Source of the DNA: Carposina sasakii
Lineage: Eukaryota > Arthropoda > Insecta > Lepidoptera > Carposinidae
DNA: 64,000 nucleotides
Assembly: GCA_014607495.2 (NCBI GenBank)
Contig: CP053159.1
Span: 193,501-257,500, forward strand
Direction: 5' to 3'
A program made the translations under genes and the position numbers. The notes below the pieces were generated by a model. The model searched no databases. It was not told the DNA's origin and saw only the letters and a program-made list of their open reading frames with translations. This document shows positions 62,901 to 64,000 of this stretch, piece by piece; the stretch's first letter is position 1, and each line of letters starts with the position of its first letter.

Positions 62901-64000
62901 CGCACAGTTCTAACATGCGCGGAGTAGCTACAACTACTTAACGGGAAGCCCCTACTACTATTTGAAATGGATTTTCTTGAATAAAAAGCATCTATTTATT
63001 ATTATTTATTTATTACCAGGGTTCGAAGTGATAATTATCGTTGATAATTATAAAAATTACACATAAAAATAGTCTAAGTTTATTTACGTATCCAAACGTG
63101 CTAGACATAAATATAAATGTTTAACTGACGAGAGAAATTATTTTCTTTACATATTTTCTTACTTTTGTTTGACGCCATAAAAACAAACACTGAATTAAAT
63201 TGTATATATTTGTCACATTAATCTTTGCTGTTTATTTAATAATGCCAAAAAACTGAGACCCTCTTTGGCATAAAATAATATATATTATTATTAAAATAAA
63301 GAAAATTTAAAGAAAGAAAATGGCAAATCAGCTTGGATAATTATCAAAAAAAAAAAATCAATCTTGATGATTTCGAATCGTGAATATTACCTATGTGCAG
63401 ATTGGTGAAGACCCGCCCGTGGGTCGCACGTGTCCCCGCACGTGTCCTCACCCCGCACGCCTCCCCCATGTACTGTTGCTGTACGCACGGGACTGTCCGC
63501 CCGGACAGCGTGCTGCGCAGGCGTTGCTCGTGTTACTGCAGGACGCTTTAGGAGTGCCCGTGAGTGTTGTGATGATAGTACACTTATCATTATAATACAG
63601 TGATAGTAGGTGCCGGTTCTAGAGTGGATGCCGCGTATCGGCAGTCGCAGTGCGGGAAGGCCACCTGTAAACTCAAGGTTATTTACCGGGAGATTTTAAA
63701 GTTTTTTCCGGAAAAATGTTAGTTACACGCGTCTACATACCCTTTTGCAAAAAAAAAAATGCAATCCGATAACTCACCTTTGTACCTTAATATCTTGAAA
63801 GCAGACACTCCCCCGGTATGCTTCCATGGAGAAAATTTTTCGTGATGATGGGGAGGCGGTATTCAGAAACATTGACGACCAAAAAACACGCTGTATAACT
63901 TGTATAGGAACAGCATATATCTGCCCGCAGGTGTACGACCTGTACAGCCCCGCCTCGATGTCCGCCCTGGCTCCCTCCCCTCCACTGTTCATATCCCGCG
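53996..64000 (+). CDS. IL-17 receptor-like SEFIR-domain transmembrane receptor, 3'-partial
   Basis: Supported exons are 53996-54304, 54454-54614, 55411-55489, 60297-60459, 61454-61628, 63401-63559 and 63931 to the window end. The first five join in frame. Residues 1-19 form a signal peptide. The ectodomain (about 20-255) has many Cys and five N-glycosylation sequons (N26, N70, N99, N107, N180). A single transmembrane helix spans about 256-280, followed by a basic stop-transfer segment. Exon 6 encodes HVLLLYARDCPPGQRAAQAL and then LLQDALGVP, continued by VYDLYS in exon 7. This matches box 1 and the first helix and strand of a SEFIR domain, the signalling module of IL-17 receptors and Act1/CIKS. 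The order signal peptide, ectodomain, helix, SEFIR indicates an IL-17-receptor-like protein. One gap remains: exon 5 ends in phase 2 but exon 6 needs phase 0, so a small exon between 61629 and 63400 is probably missing from this model. A TIR receptor is less likely because box 1 fits SEFIR. Confidence 0.78.
55520..55610 (-). mobile_element. tRNA-like SINE copy, 5' half diverged
   Basis: Minus strand: GGGTTCGATTCCCACTCGG and then GAAGAATTTTTTCCATTTTC with the TTTATTAATAA tail. The D-arm half is lost or replaced. It lies in the third intron of the SEFIR receptor gene, about 30 bp after exon 3. Confidence 0.7.
55754..56231 (+). mobile_element. 462-bp non-autonomous hAT-type transposon with perfect 8-bp TSD
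   Basis: The element (55762-56223) is flanked by AGTAGTGA at 55754-55761 and 56224-56231. Its ends are CAGTGACGGATTTAC and the exact complement GTAAATCCGTCACTG. CAGTG-type ends with an 8-bp duplication are the mark of the hAT superfamily. Interior arms carry inverted GGGCGGCAAA and CGCCGCCCCT blocks. No transposase frame is present, so it needs a partner. It is in intron 3 of the SEFIR receptor gene. Confidence 0.88.
56372..56664. mobile_element. Second copy of the GATGAATTTGGTGA hairpin element
   Basis: Same ends and interior as 29121-29522 (for example AAAAAGGGATTGCAA), but about 110 bp shorter through an internal deletion. Both copies are followed by GGGTGCTG, possibly part of the element or of a common target. 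Confidence 0.75.
58041..58428 (+). mobile_element. Family B element in the SEFIR receptor gene intron
   Basis: Starts ACAGGTGATTTTTGGTCGTC and ends GAAGAAACATCCCCTGTA. It follows at once on a short terminal piece resembling Lep1 (GGGCGTCCGCTAGTTCTCC). Confidence 0.82.
58968..59060 (+). repeat. Family R 3' fragment, intronic
   Basis: ATGCTAAACGTGCTTCTGGG to CTGCAGTTTTGGCTACCACA, same 3' half as at 51014-51105. It leads into a Lep1-type element. Confidence 0.6.
59081..59225 (+). mobile_element. Lep1-type element, 3' truncated
   Basis: GTGGACGCCCGCGACTTCGT through AAAATCGCTCCAGCC matches the copy at 487-740, then stops at unrelated text. Confidence 0.65.
59880..60200 (-). pseudogene. LINE (Jockey/CR1-like) reverse-transcriptase C-terminal fragment
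   Basis: On the minus strand an 82-codon frame (60200-59952) contains FIVRTAKLWNSLPESLFP and then YNLAVFESRVNRYLLGKRAP. This is the C-terminal signature of many insect LINE reverse-transcriptase proteins. The downstream tail extends to about 59880. It lies antisense in the third intron of the SEFIR receptor gene, ending about 100 bp before exon 4. Truncated and non-autonomous. Confidence 0.8.
61794..61923 (+). mobile_element. Ultra-short tRNA-like SINE with 11-bp target-site duplication
   Basis: The element (61805-61912, 108 bp) is flanked by ATAATTATAAT at 61794-61804 and 61913-61923. It begins with a tRNA-like head: box A-like GTAGCTCAGTGGTAAGAGC and box B-like GTGGGTTCGAGTCCCAC, with a perfect T-stem, closed by TCGGGT pairing with ACCCGG. 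The anticodon arm is one or two bases short. A fixed tail GAAGAATTTTTTCCATTTC leads into TTTATTAATAATTTTA. It lies between exons 5 and 6 of the SEFIR receptor gene. Confidence 0.85.
62049..62278 (-). mobile_element. Lep1-type element, minus strand, intronic
   Basis: Reads TTACTAATATTATAAACGCG at the left and CGGACGAAGTCGCGGGCGTC at the right, the reverse of 487-740. Full length, between exons 5 and 6 of the SEFIR receptor gene. Confidence 0.7.
63616..63665 (+). pseudogene. Short fragment of the same RTE-like LINE, intronic
   Basis: Translation gives VLEWMPRIGSRSAGRPP, matching VLEWIPRIGTRSVGRPP of the copy at 8224-8561. Only about 50 bp remain, between exons 6 and 7 of the SEFIR receptor gene. 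Confidence 0.75.
63718..63897 (-). mobile_element. Diverged family B fragment just upstream of a receptor exon
   Basis: GGTATGCTTCCATGGAGAAA and GACGACCAAAAAACACGCTG match the family B left half in reverse. It ends 33 bp before the exon at 63931, so it borders the acceptor region. Confidence 0.7.

Noticed and set aside
63387..63590. Minus-strand frame over the SEFIR exon
   Set aside because: Antisense shadow of the GC-rich exon at 63401-63559.
1..64000. CRISPR arrays, bacterial operons, riboswitches or a viral genome
   Set aside because: No regularly spaced repeats with unique spacers, no operon-like ORF series and no viral gene recognised; all signals fit an insect nuclear genome.

Overview
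The window looks like nuclear DNA of a moth or butterfly. It is AT-rich and dense in short interspersed elements. Several repeats resemble families I know from Lepidoptera: copies resembling Lep1-type Helitron elements, the 3' end of an RTE-like LINE, and hairpin elements flanked by TA, TTAA or TAA. Both recognisable genes have spliceosomal introns and animal-type products. No bacterial, organellar or viral gene was recognised. Family assignments were made by eye, without any database search.

Layout. Positions 1 to about 48,800 hold no protein-coding gene I can support. This stretch is a gene desert made of AT-rich unique sequence with many mobile-element copies, often nested. The families include: two TA-flanked 'CAGGGTG' hairpin families (called A and B here); a tRNA-like SINE of about 105 bp with 11-bp target-site duplications; an abundant dispersed repeat (family R); other SINE and LINE fragments; a TTAA-flanked hairpin dimer; and a TAA-flanked Harbinger-like element. 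One 55-codon ORF ending in a splice donor (31121-31288) is the only plausible isolated exon seen there.

From 48,804 to the end the window is genic. An 817-bp near-perfect palindrome (48804-49620) lies 134 bp upstream of the start codon of a complete five-exon TMEM147 gene (49755-51942, 229 aa), a subunit of the ER BOS complex of the multipass translocon. About 2 kb downstream and on the same strand begins a multi-exon type I membrane receptor gene (53996 to beyond 64000). It encodes a signal peptide, a glycosylated Cys-containing ectodomain, one transmembrane helix and the start of a SEFIR domain, which is the layout of an IL-17 receptor. It runs off the window. Its introns carry a 462-bp hAT-type element with a perfect 8-bp duplication, copies resembling Lep1, a LINE fragment, SINE copies and family B hairpins.

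The two genes share no obvious pathway. Both switch abruptly from AT-rich 5' exons to very GC-rich 3' exons. In both, a mobile element sits almost against a splice acceptor. The most notable items are the IL-17-receptor-like gene, the palindrome whose loop sequence recurs just outside its left arm, and the ultra-short tRNA-like SINE.
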